From assembly GCA_020637445.1 (NCBI GenBank), contig JACJVZ010000001.1:372001-436000 (forward strand): a stretch of DNA of 64,000 nucleotides, given 5' to 3'. The notes under the pieces were generated by a model. The model was not told the origin of the DNA and did no database searches. It saw only the letters and a program-made list of their open reading frames with translations. The stretch comes from Calditrichota bacterium (GTDB lineage: Bacteria; Electryoneota; RPQS01). The position numbers and the translations under genes are program-made. Below, piece after piece: positions 51,740 to 60,344 of this stretch (position 1 is its first letter; every line of letters begins with the position of its first letter).

Positions 51740-52656
51740 GCGGACTCGAATCGCTCATAGCAGAGTACTTAGCGGACCTGAAACTCCGCCGTCGCTCGGA
51801 GCATACTCAGGCGGCATACGCGCGGGATTTGGAACAAGCCCTGCAATTGCTCTTTGGAAGACTCGGCCGCGAGTTGATATTGTCGGATTGGCGCTACGAG
51901 AACTTGCGTGATGTCATGTATGCGTGGGCAGCGCAGGATCTGAGTGCAAGCACCTTGCAGCGAAAGCGCGCCGTATTGAGCGACTTTTCGAAGTTCCTGA
52001 AACGAACGGACCGGATAGAAAGCAATCCGATTGCCCTGCTCGACCCTCCGCGCGTCAAGAAGCCGCTGCCGCACGTCTTCAGCGAGAAGAATCTCGCGGA
52101 CGTGCTCGACAGTTTGGGAAGCGGTTGGCCGAACATCCGCGATCGGGCGCTCTTGGAACTGCTCTATGGCGGTGGACTGCGCATCTCGGAAGCACTTGCC
52201 TTAGAGCCGTCCGACATAGATTTCAAACGCGGAACAGCACGTGTATTGGGAAAAGGTAACAAGGAAAGAGTGGTCCCGTTGTCCCGTGCGGCAGTAACTG
52301 CGATGCACGACTATGTAGAAGCGCGCGCGCAGGAGTTTCCCTCGCACGACGCGACGCCGTTATGGTTGTCGGATCGCGGTCTTCCCTTGACGCGGTTCCG
52401 CGCCGCGAAGATCGTGAAGCACAGACTGGGCGCGTGGATGCCGGAGGCCAGTCCGCACAAACTACGTCACAGTTTTGCGACTCATTTGCTCGCGCACGGC
52501 GCGGATCTACGCGCGGTGCAAGAATTGCTTGGACATGAATCCGTAGCAACCACGGAACGCTACACGCACGTCACGACGCGCCGCCTGAAAGAAGCGTATT
52601 CTCAGGCGCACCCGCACGGCGGCGAGTCTTTACCGGAAAAAAAGGCGGAGAAATAA
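51691..52656 (+). CDS. xerC: Tyrosine recombinase, XerC/XerD type
   Basis: Chromosome-dimer-resolving site-specific recombinase. The 321 aa contain the N-terminal SAM-like core-binding domain (AEYLADLKLRRRSEHTQAAYARDL) and the catalytic set: Arg in YGGGLRISEAL, Lys in LGKGNKERVVPL, HKLRHSFATHLL, LGHES and the nucleophile Tyr in TTERYTHVT. Only GTG codons at 51691 or 51700 can start it; both lie within the end of topA. Location in a topA-hpf block and no partner integrase or att sites indicate the housekeeping enzyme. XerC versus XerD is not decidable. Confidence 0.88.
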   Translation: MSEVQAQDRDRTGREIGGLESLIAEYLADLKLRRRSEHTQAAYARDLEQALQLLFGRLGRELILSDWRYENLRDVMYAWAAQDLSASTLQRKRAVLSDFSKFLKRTDRIESNPIALLDPPRVKKPLPHVFSEKNLADVLDSLGSGWPNIRDRALLELLYGGGLRISEALALEPSDIDFKRGTARVLGKGNKERVVPLSRAAVTAMHDYVEARAQEFPSHDATPLWLSDRGLPLTRFRAAKIVKHRLGAWMPEASPHKLRHSFATHLLAHGADLRAVQELLGHESVATTERYTHVTTRRLKEAYSQAHPHGGESLPEKKAEK

Positions 52657-52673
52657 CCGCAAAGGATGGAGCC

Positions 52674-52964
52674 ATGAGAACCCAGATTACGGCAGTTCAC
52701 TTCAATGCAACTGACACTTTGAAAGAATTCGCGGAGAACGAAGTTCAGCGATTGCTCAAGTTTTCGGATGACATTGTGAATTGTGAAATCGAGTTCACCT
52801 TCAACAAGCAGGAAAAGAGAGCGAATATACATATTTCCGTCGACAACACCGTATTGAACGCGTCGGCGATTACCGAAGATTTCAAGAAATCAGTCGTGCT
52901 TGCCGTCGACAAGCTGGAGGTGCAAGTCAAGAAGCACAAAGGCAAAATTCACGCGAAACACTGA
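52674..52964 (+). CDS. hpf: Ribosome hibernation promoting factor (short type)
   Basis: A 96-aa protein of the HPF/RaiA family: MRTQITAVHFNATDTLKEFAENEVQRLLKF, EIEFTFNKQEKRANIHISVDN, AITEDFKKSVVLAVDKLEVQVKKHK (quoted in parts). Short HPF dimerises or silences ribosomes in stationary phase by occupying the A/P sites. It has a good GGATGGAG ribosome binding site and precedes hprK, the rpoN-hpf-like neighbourhood of other Gram-negative bacteria, but rpoN itself is not here. Confidence 0.93.
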   Translation: MRTQITAVHFNATDTLKEFAENEVQRLLKFSDDIVNCEIEFTFNKQEKRANIHISVDNTVLNASAITEDFKKSVVLAVDKLEVQVKKHKGKIHAKH

Positions 52965-52973
52965 GCGCCTCAC

Positions 52974-53948
52974 ATGCCCATGGAACGACTGTCAGTTACG
53001 GCTTTCTATCAGGAAAACCAAGCCCGCTTGAAGCTCAGATTGTGCAACAGCCCGCGAGGGTTGTCGCGCGATATTGTTCAAAAAGAGCTTCACCGCCCGG
53101 GTCTCGCGCTGGCGGGGTTCATCGAACTTTTTACCTACGACCGGATACAAGTTCTCGGCAACACCGAGATTCAGTATCTGGCCAGTTTGTCTGCTGAAGA
53201 GCGTCGACGTTCGTTGTCGCGTGTTTTCGAATTCAATATTCCGTGTTTGATTGTCACCAACGACAATCGCACTCCCGAAGATTTGATTAGGGCTGCGGAT
53301 GATGTGAATGTGGCGATATTTTCGTCGCCGCTCACGACGACGGAGATGACGCATCTTTTGTCGGACTATCTGGCACACAAGTTTGCACCGAGTCAGTCTG
53401 TCCACGCGTCACTCGTGGATGTTTACGGAACGGGTTTGATGTTCACGGGCCGCAGCGGAATCGGCAAATCGGAGGTGTCGCTTGATTTGGTTGAGCGTGG
53501 TCACCGACTTGTCGCGGACGATATGGTAACGTTGACGCGCACTGCAGACAACGTACTCATGGGCTCGGGCCGCGAGGCCTTGAAACACTACATGGAAATT
53601 CGTGGCATTGGAATCATCGATGTAGGCCGCATGTTCGGAGTTCGCGCTATTCGCCAGCAAAAGAGAGTTGAGACGATTGTAGAGCTGGTCGATTGGAAGG
53701 ACGGCGTAGACTACGAACGGGTTGGTCTTGACGAGCAATACAAAGAATATTTGGGAGTCAGAATTCCCCACGTGATTCTGCCTATTTTCCCCGGCAAGAA
53801 CATTACCGTGATTGCCGAGGCGATCGCACTGAATCTGCATCTAAAAATCTACGGCTTTCATCCAGCCAAAGAGTTCGGAAAAGCGTTGTCGAACATGATG
53901 GACGACACGTCGCAACTCCAATCATATCTCGAAAAAGATTTCGAGTAG
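52974..53948 (+). CDS. hprK: HPr kinase/phosphorylase
   Basis: Phosphorylates and dephosphorylates HPr on Ser46. The 324 aa have an N-terminal MurF-like domain and the catalytic domain with Walker A GRSGIGKSEVSLDLVERGH, HRLVADDMV, MEIRGIGIIDVGRMFGVRAIR and the C-terminal PGKNITVIAEAIALN. All family signatures are intact. It is nine bases before the PTS EIIA gene. No HPr or EI gene is in the window. Confidence 0.95.
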   Translation: MPMERLSVTAFYQENQARLKLRLCNSPRGLSRDIVQKELHRPGLALAGFIELFTYDRIQVLGNTEIQYLASLSAEERRRSLSRVFEFNIPCLIVTNDNRTPEDLIRAADDVNVAIFSSPLTTTEMTHLLSDYLAHKFAPSQSVHASLVDVYGTGLMFTGRSGIGKSEVSLDLVERGHRLVADDMVTLTRTADNVLMGSGREALKHYMEIRGIGIIDVGRMFGVRAIRQQKRVETIVELVDWKDGVDYERVGLDEQYKEYLGVRIPHVILPIFPGKNITVIAEAIALNLHLKIYGFHPAKEFGKALSNMMDDTSQLQSYLEKDFE

Positions 53949-53956
53949 GCCCAAAC

Positions 53957-54334
53957 ATGATTCGCGCGATATTGGTCACACACGGTACGCTCGGCCAATC
54001 CCTCTACGACGCTGCGGAATCGGTCTTGGGTCCGCAGGCGGGCGCAAGCGTACTGTCCAACCAAGGGCTTTCCCTCGAACAGATTCAGTCCCAAGTCCGT
54101 GATCTACTCACAGCGGAACCTACAATCATAATGGTAGACCTTTGCGGCGGTTCGCCGTACATGGCCTGCTGCGGCCTGTGCGACGTACCCGGTGAAACAA
54201 GGATCGTTTCCGGCGTAAACCTCCCGATGCTTCTTTCCTATTTTACAAAACGCGACAATCTATCCTTGACCGAACTTTCCGAGACGGTTGAGCGTGATGC
54301 GATGCGCGGCATACAAAGTCGCCAGAACGCATGA
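53957..54334 (+). CDS. PTS EIIA component, mannose/fructose type
   Basis: A 125-aa EIIA of the Man family. The phosphorylation site His9 is in ILVTHGTLGQSL. The pattern DLCGGSPYMACCGL matches the dimer-loop GGSPxN of ManX-type EIIA, with Tyr-Met instead of Phe-Asn. It overlaps EIIB by 4 bases (ATGA). Without EIIC and EIID it probably acts in regulation, not uptake (inference). Confidence 0.9.
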   Translation: MIRAILVTHGTLGQSLYDAAESVLGPQAGASVLSNQGLSLEQIQSQVRDLLTAEPTIIMVDLCGGSPYMACCGLCDVPGETRIVSGVNLPMLLSYFTKRDNLSLTELSETVERDAMRGIQSRQNA

Positions 54335-54828
54335 TCTCAATGCCGTGGAATCGCAAAAAGAGCGATTTTCCGATAGTTCGAATTGATGACCGGCTTTTGC
54401 ACGGGCAAGTCGTCGTGGGCTGGGCGGGCGCGCTTGGTCTTGAGTGGCTCATTCTTGTCAATGACCGCGTGTCGGAAAACAAAGGGCTTTCCGCCGCAAT
54501 AAAGGCGGGAGTACCTCCGGAGATTCGCGCGGACGTCGTAACGTTTGATCAAGCTGTCAACGACATGATTGCCGGCGAGTATGCGCAGAAGAAATCCATG
54601 CTCGTATTGGAGAGCCCGGGCGACGCTTTGAGGCTCCTCCACAAGGGGGTGGCGCTCAGGAAACTGCATGTCGGCGGATTGCATTTCCGCGAAGGCAGCG
54701 AAGAGCTCCTTCCTTACGTGTTCTTATCTAATTGGGATCGCATGGCGCTCGACGAAATGCTTGAGCGCGGCGTGCGCATCACGTGTCAGGATATTCCCTC
54801 AACAACTCCGGTCGCGTATCGCGGCTAA
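54331..54828 (+). CDS. PTS EIIB component, mannose/fructose/sorbose type
   Basis: A 165-aa EIIB of the Man family. The phosphorylated His is in RIDDRLLHGQVVVGWAGAL. The rest (ILVNDRVSENKGLSAAIKAGVPP, VGGLHFREGSEELLPYVFL) follows the family. The start overlaps the EIIA stop. The downstream gene is not a PTS permease but MlaD-like, whose ATG begins 5 bases later. Confidence 0.92.
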   Translation: MISMPWNRKKSDFPIVRIDDRLLHGQVVVGWAGALGLEWLILVNDRVSENKGLSAAIKAGVPPEIRADVVTFDQAVNDMIAGEYAQKKSMLVLESPGDALRLLHKGVALRKLHVGGLHFREGSEELLPYVFLSNWDRMALDEMLERGVRITCQDIPSTTPVAYRG

Positions 54829-54832
54829 ATTA

Positions 54833-55717
54833 ATGAATCAGGAACTAAAGGTCGGTCTGACCGTCCTAATCTCACTCGTAATTTTAATCGGCGGCATCAT
54901 GTGGGGCAAGGGATACCGCCTGCGAGCGAAGCAATACGACATCTCCGTTCTATTCAACACGACAGGCGGATTGGAAAAAGGCGCGAACGTCCTCGCAAAT
55001 GGTGTTGTCAAAGGCAGAGTGAAAGACATCGAGTTCTTTGACGGCTATGTGCGGGTCACCGCCGCAGTCGACGAAGACGTCGTTTTATATTCGGATTTTG
55101 TCGTGACTATCGAAGCGCCGACGGTGATGGCAGGACAGGTACTAAGTTTATACACGGGCACGAAACCTCCTCGAGTTCAGGAATTCGTGGACATGAAGGG
55201 TACGGATCCGCAGGGAATGACGGCGATAGTAGCCAAGATGCAGGATTTTACGGGCAGAATCGAAGTAACTTTGACTCATCTCGACTCGCTTTTGGTCGAC
55301 GCACATGTTCTGCTTGGTGACACGTCCAATCAAGCGAATTTGAAACGCGCAATGAACAACGTCGCGGAGATGACTGAAACAAGCAATGAACTGCTCCAGC
55401 GCAACCGTGCGCAAATCGAGCAGTCTCTCAAGGATCTGCAAGAAACCTTGGCCTCTGCACGCGAACTTACGGGCAAGCTGAGTTCCCGTACGGATACTAC
55501 GCTTATGAATGTGGACAGTACGATGAAATCTCTGACCGCCGTTTCGGTCGAAGTGCGCGATATGCTCGCCAACATCAATTCCGGAGAAGGAACGGTCGGC
55601 AAGCTGTTTACCGACGACGAACTGTATTTGAAGCTCAACCGCACTCTTGACGAAGTGGATTCGTTGTCGTACCATCTGCGCACGAAAGGAATGCGGCAGA
55701 AAATCGTCTTCTTTTAA
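54833..55717 (+). CDS. mlaD: MlaD/MCE-domain lipid transport protein
   Basis: A 294-aa protein from the ATG at 54833 with one N-terminal membrane helix (LTVLISLVILIGGIMWGKGY) and a single MCE domain (about 37-115: LFNTTGGLEKGANVLANGVVKGRV, GQVLSLYTG). A long helical C-terminal region with heptad-like repeats (about 150-270) follows. In Gram-negatives MlaD is the periplasmic part of the phospholipid transporter MlaFEDB. No mlaE or mlaF is adjacent, which is unusual. The frame upstream to 54668 is the shadow of EIIB. Confidence 0.85.
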   Translation: MNQELKVGLTVLISLVILIGGIMWGKGYRLRAKQYDISVLFNTTGGLEKGANVLANGVVKGRVKDIEFFDGYVRVTAAVDEDVVLYSDFVVTIEAPTVMAGQVLSLYTGTKPPRVQEFVDMKGTDPQGMTAIVAKMQDFTGRIEVTLTHLDSLLVDAHVLLGDTSNQANLKRAMNNVAEMTETSNELLQRNRAQIEQSLKDLQETLASARELTGKLSSRTDTTLMNVDSTMKSLTAVSVEVRDMLANINSGEGTVGKLFTDDELYLKLNRTLDEVDSLSYHLRTKGMRQKIVFF

Positions 55718-55732
55718 TCAACTCAACGGCAC

Positions 55733-57463
55733 ATGCAAGACTTGAATTCCCAGCAACGGCTTTTGGAAGTCGCGCGCGGGGATAAACCCGCAGACTTATA
55801 CCTAAAGAATGCCCGCCTGATCAATACGGTTTCGCTTGAAATCGAAGAGGCGGGCATCGCTGTTTTTGAGGGCCGCATCGCGGGAATTGGTGACTATGAA
55901 GCCAAACAGGTGATAGATCTGCAAGGCGGATTACTCGCGCCGGCGCTGCTCGACGGGCACATTCACATCGAATCCACATTGTTGACGCCGCCGGAGTTTG
56001 CCCGCGCCGTCGTGCCCTTGGGAACGGGAGGAGTGTTTTGCGACCCGCATGAAATCGCGAACGTCTTAGGTGCTCGCGGAATTCAGTTTATGTTGGACAG
56101 TTCGGAAGCTGTGCCGCTCAACGTGTGGGTCATGGTTCCGTCTTGTGTTCCGGCAACGCACATGGAAACTTCGGGTGCCGCGATGAGAGCCGCTGACATG
56201 CAGCCCTTTCTCGAGCACCCGCGTGTTTTAGGTATCGCAGAGGTCATGAACTTTCCCGGCGTGATTTTGGGTTTTGATGAAGTTCTCGAAAAAGTCGCGT
56301 TGGGCGCGGGCCGCCCGGTAGATGGGCACGCTCCCGGCGTGCGCGGCAAATGGTTAAACGCCTACTCCGCCGCAGGTATCGGCACGGATCACGAGAGTAC
56401 GCAGCTCGAAGAAGCACGCGAGAAGCTGCGCCGCGGCATGGCAGTGTTCATTCGCGAAGGTTCCACAGCGAAAAACATGGACGCATTGCTTCCGCTCGTA
56501 AGACCGGAAACGGCGCATATGTTTGCATTTGTCTCAGATGACAGACATGCTGACGAGCTTCTCGCTGAGGGGCACATGAACGCGACGCTGCGCAAGGCCG
56601 TCAAGAAAGGCCTTGATCCGCTCTTAGCCGTTGCAATGGCCAGCACAAACACAGCCCGTATTTTCGGTGTGAAGGAAACCGGTGCGCTGACGCCCGGGAA
56701 GTATGCTGATTTTGTCGTGTTCGAAGACTTGAAAGACTTCAAACCTCTGCGTGTTTGGCATCGAGGCGAAGAAGTTGCGCGCGAAGGGCAACTACTGAAA
56801 AGTATTTCAAAGTTCGATACGTCGAGTGTTCAAGATACGATGCGCGCGAACATCACGGACAAACGAGCGTTTGAAGTCGCAAGCAAGAGTACGCGCGTCA
56901 ATGTAATTGACATTGTTCCTGATCAGATTGTCACGAAGCGTTTGGTGGCCAATCTGCCTGCACGTAATGGTCAGCTTACTGCGGATCCGGAGCAAGACAT
57001 CGCCAAGATAGTCGTCGTCGAGCGTCACGGACGCGGCGGCACGATAGGCAAGGGGTTTGTTCGCGGTTTCGGAATCAAATCCGGAGCCTTTGCGTCAACG
57101 GTGGCCCACGACTCGCACAACTTGATTGTCGCGGGAATGAGCGACGACGATATGCTGCTCGCGGCAAAGACACTTTCAGAATGCGGCGGCGGATGGACTG
57201 TCGTGCAAAACGGAAAAGTCTTGGCGAAGCTCGCACTGCCTGTCGCGGGTCTAATGTCCGACAAATCGGCGGCGGAAATCACTCCTCTGCTGGAAGAGCT
57301 CCACCGCGCGGCGCACTCTATTGGCTGCAAACTCTCTTCTCCGTTCATGGCGCTCTCCTTTTTAGCTTTGCCCGTTATTCCAAGTTTGAAACTGACAGAT
57401 TTCGGGTTGGTGGACGTGGACAAGTTTTCTCAAATTCCTTTGGAAGCCGATAGTGCAGACTGA
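55733..57463 (+). CDS. ade: Adenine deaminase
   Basis: Converts adenine to hypoxanthine with release of ammonia. The 576 aa have the amidohydrolase metal motifs: LDGHIHIESTLLTPPEFAR, GTGGVFCDPHEIANVLG, FIREGSTAKNMDALLP and FVSDDRHADELLAEGHM. The long C-terminal domain with GGWTVVQNGKVLAKLALPVAGLM is specific to the bacterial Ade subgroup. It overlaps the AAA+ gene by 11 bases. Confidence 0.95.
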   Translation: MQDLNSQQRLLEVARGDKPADLYLKNARLINTVSLEIEEAGIAVFEGRIAGIGDYEAKQVIDLQGGLLAPALLDGHIHIESTLLTPPEFARAVVPLGTGGVFCDPHEIANVLGARGIQFMLDSSEAVPLNVWVMVPSCVPATHMETSGAAMRAADMQPFLEHPRVLGIAEVMNFPGVILGFDEVLEKVALGAGRPVDGHAPGVRGKWLNAYSAAGIGTDHESTQLEEAREKLRRGMAVFIREGSTAKNMDALLPLVRPETAHMFAFVSDDRHADELLAEGHMNATLRKAVKKGLDPLLAVAMASTNTARIFGVKETGALTPGKYADFVVFEDLKDFKPLRVWHRGEEVAREGQLLKSISKFDTSSVQDTMRANITDKRAFEVASKSTRVNVIDIVPDQIVTKRLVANLPARNGQLTADPEQDIAKIVVVERHGRGGTIGKGFVRGFGIKSGAFASTVAHDSHNLIVAGMSDDDMLLAAKTLSECGGGWTVVQNGKVLAKLALPVAGLMSDKSAAEITPLLEELHRAAHSIGCKLSSPFMALSFLALPVIPSLKLTDFGLVDVDKFSQIPLEADSAD

Positions 57464-58766
57464 TCTTCTCAAAGAGATCGAACGCCGCACGGTAGACCTT
57501 GCCAAGTTCATGGTAAAGTCAGTCGAGCCTCTTTCCACGGAGTCCGATATGGAAGAGGTAGAGATCGATATCAGGGAACTTCTGCATCAGACTCGCCACA
57601 ACGCGAATGTTGTCTTAAATGATTCTTCCGGCGAAAAGCAGGTGCTTCGAAAGATATTGCCTGCCGTCCTTCCCGGTTTGTCAGATTACAAGGACTTGCC
57701 CGAGTCACCACGGATTCTCATTGACGATGCCGCCAAACAAGCAGGGATCGTTGGACAGTCGCGGCTACTCATGTTGTCGGTTCAGCGCGCTTTGCTCTTG
57801 GCCGAGACGCGGGCGCGGGTTTTGATATCGGGTGAGACGGGAACAGGCAAGGAGCTCATTGCAAAGTTAATCCACGAGCATTCGGACCGGCGTGACAAAC
57901 CGTTTGTCGTCGTAAACTGTGGTGCATTAGTACCGAACTTGGCAATCTCCGAGCTGTTCGGGCACGAAGCCTACTCGTTTACGGGAGCGGACCCGCGCGG
58001 ACGCGCAGGCAAAGTTGTAGCCGCCGACGGCGGAACGCTCTTTCTCGATGAAGTTGCCGATCTTCCCGACGTGGCGCAGGCCGCGCTGCTACGACTCTTG
58101 GATCAAGGAGAAGTTCAGAGTGTCGGCAAAGCAAAGCCGCGGCACGTCGACGTCCGTGTGATTAGCGCAACTCACAAAGACCTATGCGCGAAAGTTGCGG
58201 CTGGCGAGTTTCGTGAAGATCTCTATTACAGGTTGTTTGTAGCCGAAGTGCATTTGCCGCCTTTGCGTGAACGCGGGAAGGACGTTTTGCAGTTGGCTTC
58301 GCACATCCTAAATGTGCTGCGCATCGAGTACGGCCGTGCGGCGCCGCGCGGTCTCGCGGAAGATGCCAAGAAACTGTTTGCGTCTCACGCGTGGCCCGGA
58401 AACATACGTCAACTCAGTCAGGCACTGGAGCACGCTTTCATCGAGAATTCATCAGAACTTCTCACCGCATCTATGTTTCCGATGCTGTTAGCTTCATCGC
58501 GAAAGGATACTGTGGATGGACCTAAAGCACCGGAGCGGCTTGAACGCGGGATATTGGAGGCACTCGGCGGACCTCAACCTCTCATACTCGAATTTCTTTG
58601 CAATGGAGGTCGGGAGTGGTTTTCCACAACTGCCTTGGCGGAGAAGTCAGGAATGTCCGCTTCCCATACCAGAACCAAGCTGCGTGACCTTACTTCAGCG
58701 GGAATTCTCGAATCCAGCGGCCAGCAACTGTCGACGCTATCGGCTTGCCTCCCGATTTTCCCTTGA
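57453..58766 (+). CDS. Divergent sigma54-activator-like AAA+ protein with winged-helix-like end
   Basis: A 437-aa protein starting at a GTG in the end of ade. After an N-terminal region without receiver or GAF domain, the AAA+ core has LISGETGTGKELIAKLIH (Walker A), SELFGHEAYSFTGADPRGRAGKV, GGTLFLDEVADLP (Walker B), YYRLFVAEVHLPPLRER and WPGNIRQLSQALEHAF, exactly the NtrC-family layout. In the sigma54-contacting loop GAFTGA reads YSFTGA. The C-terminal part (FLCNGGREWFSTTALAEKSG, TRTKLRDLTSAGILE) looks like a winged helix instead of the usual Fis-type helix-turn-helix. Target unknown. Confidence 0.82.
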   Translation: MQTDLLKEIERRTVDLAKFMVKSVEPLSTESDMEEVEIDIRELLHQTRHNANVVLNDSSGEKQVLRKILPAVLPGLSDYKDLPESPRILIDDAAKQAGIVGQSRLLMLSVQRALLLAETRARVLISGETGTGKELIAKLIHEHSDRRDKPFVVVNCGALVPNLAISELFGHEAYSFTGADPRGRAGKVVAADGGTLFLDEVADLPDVAQAALLRLLDQGEVQSVGKAKPRHVDVRVISATHKDLCAKVAAGEFREDLYYRLFVAEVHLPPLRERGKDVLQLASHILNVLRIEYGRAAPRGLAEDAKKLFASHAWPGNIRQLSQALEHAFIENSSELLTASMFPMLLASSRKDTVDGPKAPERLERGILEALGGPQPLILEFLCNGGREWFSTTALAEKSGMSASHTRTKLRDLTSAGILESSGQQLSTLSACLPIFP

Positions 58767-58845
58767 TTTTCCGTCTAAAAACTCTGATATTAATAGCTTA
58801 GGTGAACTGGACTCTGACTAAGGCGGGCCTCCGTGGACGCAGTCA

Positions 58846-58870
58846 AGACTCCGGGCGCGGAGTCTTTTTG
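58846..58870 (+). terminator. Rho-independent terminator before hisS
   Basis: AGACTCCG (58846-58853) and CGGAGTCT (58858-58865) with loop GGCG, followed by TTTTTG. Ends the topA-to-AAA+ unit. Confidence 0.85.
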
Positions 58871-58897
58871 TTTATGAAAAACAGAAGTTTATAACAT

Positions 58898-60262
58898 TTG
58901 TCACGGATAGAGCCTCGCACATTTCGCGGAACTCGCGATTTCCTGCCTTCAGAATTGATCCCCCGTCGAAAGATTGTGCGGATTATTGAGGAGGCCTATC
59001 GCCGCTACGGATTCCAGCCGCTGGAAACTCCGGCGATAGAATATTTGGAGATTTTGACCGGCAAGTCAGAAGAAAATGACAAGCTAATTTACGAGATTCG
59101 TCGCGCGCGGGGCGATGCCGAGGAAACTGCTGAAAGCGCAATCGCGCTTCGCTATGATTTGACCGTTCCGCTCGCCCGCGTGGTCGCCCAATATGCCGAG
59201 CTGCCTCGGCCCTTTAAGCGCTATCAGATTCAGCCCGTATGGCGCGCCGACCGCCCGCAGCCGCGACAGGGCAGATACCGCGAGTTTGTGCAATGCGACG
59301 CGGACATATTGGGGACGGAATCTCCGCTCGCCGATGCCGAAATCATTGCGCTGACCAGCGAAGTGTTATCTGCACTCGATTTCAAGACCTATCGCATCAG
59401 ACTTTCATCAAGAAAGTTCTTGGCCGGACTCTCCGCATTAATTACGGGCAGCGATTCTCATTTCTTTGACTTTTGTCGCTGTCTGGACAAGCTCGACAAA
59501 ATCGGCTGGGACGGCGTCGAAAAAGAGTTCCAGCAAAACAACATCCCGGCGAGCGATGCGCGTGCCAAAGTTACCGAGCTTCTAAACGCCGGCGGAGCGG
59601 AACCGAACTTCACCGAAGCTGCGAAGCTCGCCGCCGGAAACGAAGCCGCGCAAAATGGCCTCAAAGAAATCGAAATTGTCTTCCATGCCGCGCAGGAATT
59701 GGGAGTGCCGGACGGCAATCTTGTCTTCGACGCGACGCTCGCGCGTGGTTTGGATTACTACACCGGCCCGATTTTCGAAACCGTATCACCTGAGCTCCCG
59801 CATTTAGGGTCGTTGACCGGCGGCGGAAGATATGACGGGCTGGTCGCGACATTCTCAAAACAAAATGTCCCGGCGACCGGCACGACCATCGGATTGGACA
59901 GAATTCAGACCGCGTTGACGCAGTTGAAGCGTTTCGAGTCCATTCCCTCCGAGACGCAAGTCTTGATTGCCCGCTTCGACGATGCTGGAGTCAACACGAA
60001 TCTCGAACTCGCTGCCTCGCTGCGCCGTGCCGGATTCCGAGTCGAGATTTGGTATGACAACGACCGCATGAAGAAGCAATTCTCGTATGCAGATCAGCAG
60101 AAGATTCCCTTCGTCGTCGTCTGTGGTCCCGACGAACGCGCCCGAGGCGAAGTTTCGCTGAAAAACCTTGCGACGCAACAGCAAGTCACGCTGCCGCACG
60201 GCGACCTTGCGAGTAGACTGGCGAGCGAACTCGCGAAAGACATTTCGCCGAGGGGGGATTGA
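58898..60262 (+). CDS. hisS: Histidyl-tRNA synthetase
   Basis: Class II synthetase of 454 aa. It has the start EPRTFRGTRDFLP, motif 2 RYDLTVPLARVV and RYQIQPVWRADRPQ...GRYREFVQCDADILG, the histidine-binding ARGLDYYTGPIFE, GGGRYDGL and motif 3 GTTIGLDRIQ, then the anticodon-binding domain. The start is a TTG at 58898; no ATG is available before the RGTRDFLP core. The last five codons (SPRGD) and stop come from a palindromic repeat unit that covers the 3' end. Confidence 0.95.
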   Translation: MSRIEPRTFRGTRDFLPSELIPRRKIVRIIEEAYRRYGFQPLETPAIEYLEILTGKSEENDKLIYEIRRARGDAEETAESAIALRYDLTVPLARVVAQYAELPRPFKRYQIQPVWRADRPQPRQGRYREFVQCDADILGTESPLADAEIIALTSEVLSALDFKTYRIRLSSRKFLAGLSALITGSDSHFFDFCRCLDKLDKIGWDGVEKEFQQNNIPASDARAKVTELLNAGGAEPNFTEAAKLAAGNEAAQNGLKEIEIVFHAAQELGVPDGNLVFDATLARGLDYYTGPIFETVSPELPHLGSLTGGGRYDGLVATFSKQNVPATGTTIGLDRIQTALTQLKRFESIPSETQVLIARFDDAGVNTNLELAASLRRAGFRVEIWYDNDRMKKQFSYADQQKIPFVVVCGPDERARGEVSLKNLATQQQVTLPHGDLASRLASELAKDISPRGD

Positions 60263-60289
60263 GTGCGTCAGCGCGTTTCTCCGCTGTCC
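60246..60289. repeat. Palindromic interspersed repeat, copy B (divergent)
   Basis: CGCCGAGGGGGGATTGAGTG then CGTCAGCGCG and TTTCTCCGCTGTCC. It matches copies A and C with several changes and lacks the GGAATCTG tail. Its first part supplies the stop and the last codons of hisS. Confidence 0.75.
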
Positions 60290-60293
60290 CACA

Positions 60294-60341
60294 CGCCGAA
60301 GGGGGATTGAGCGCGTCAGCGCGACTCCCCGCCGGAATCTG
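60294..60341. repeat. Palindromic interspersed repeat, copy C
   Basis: CGCCGAAGGGGGATTGAGCG, then CGTCAGCGCG and ACTCCCCGCCGGAATCTG. It differs from copy A at 26839 at only a few positions and directly follows copy B head to tail. It ends four bases before the sfsA ATG. Confidence 0.8.
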
Positions 60342-60344
60342 TAG

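Noticed and set aside
51691..52656. Integrase of a mobile element
   Set aside because: No att duplication, excisionase or cargo genes are visible. The setting beside topA and hpf is that of a housekeeping Xer protein.
53957..54828. Sugar uptake system
   Set aside because: EIIA and EIIB are present, but no EIIC or EIID follows. A regulatory role fits better.
54668..54832. Long N-terminal extension of the MlaD-like gene
   Set aside because: It runs in another frame through the EIIB gene and lacks any MCE features. The ATG at 54833 gives a normal membrane anchor.
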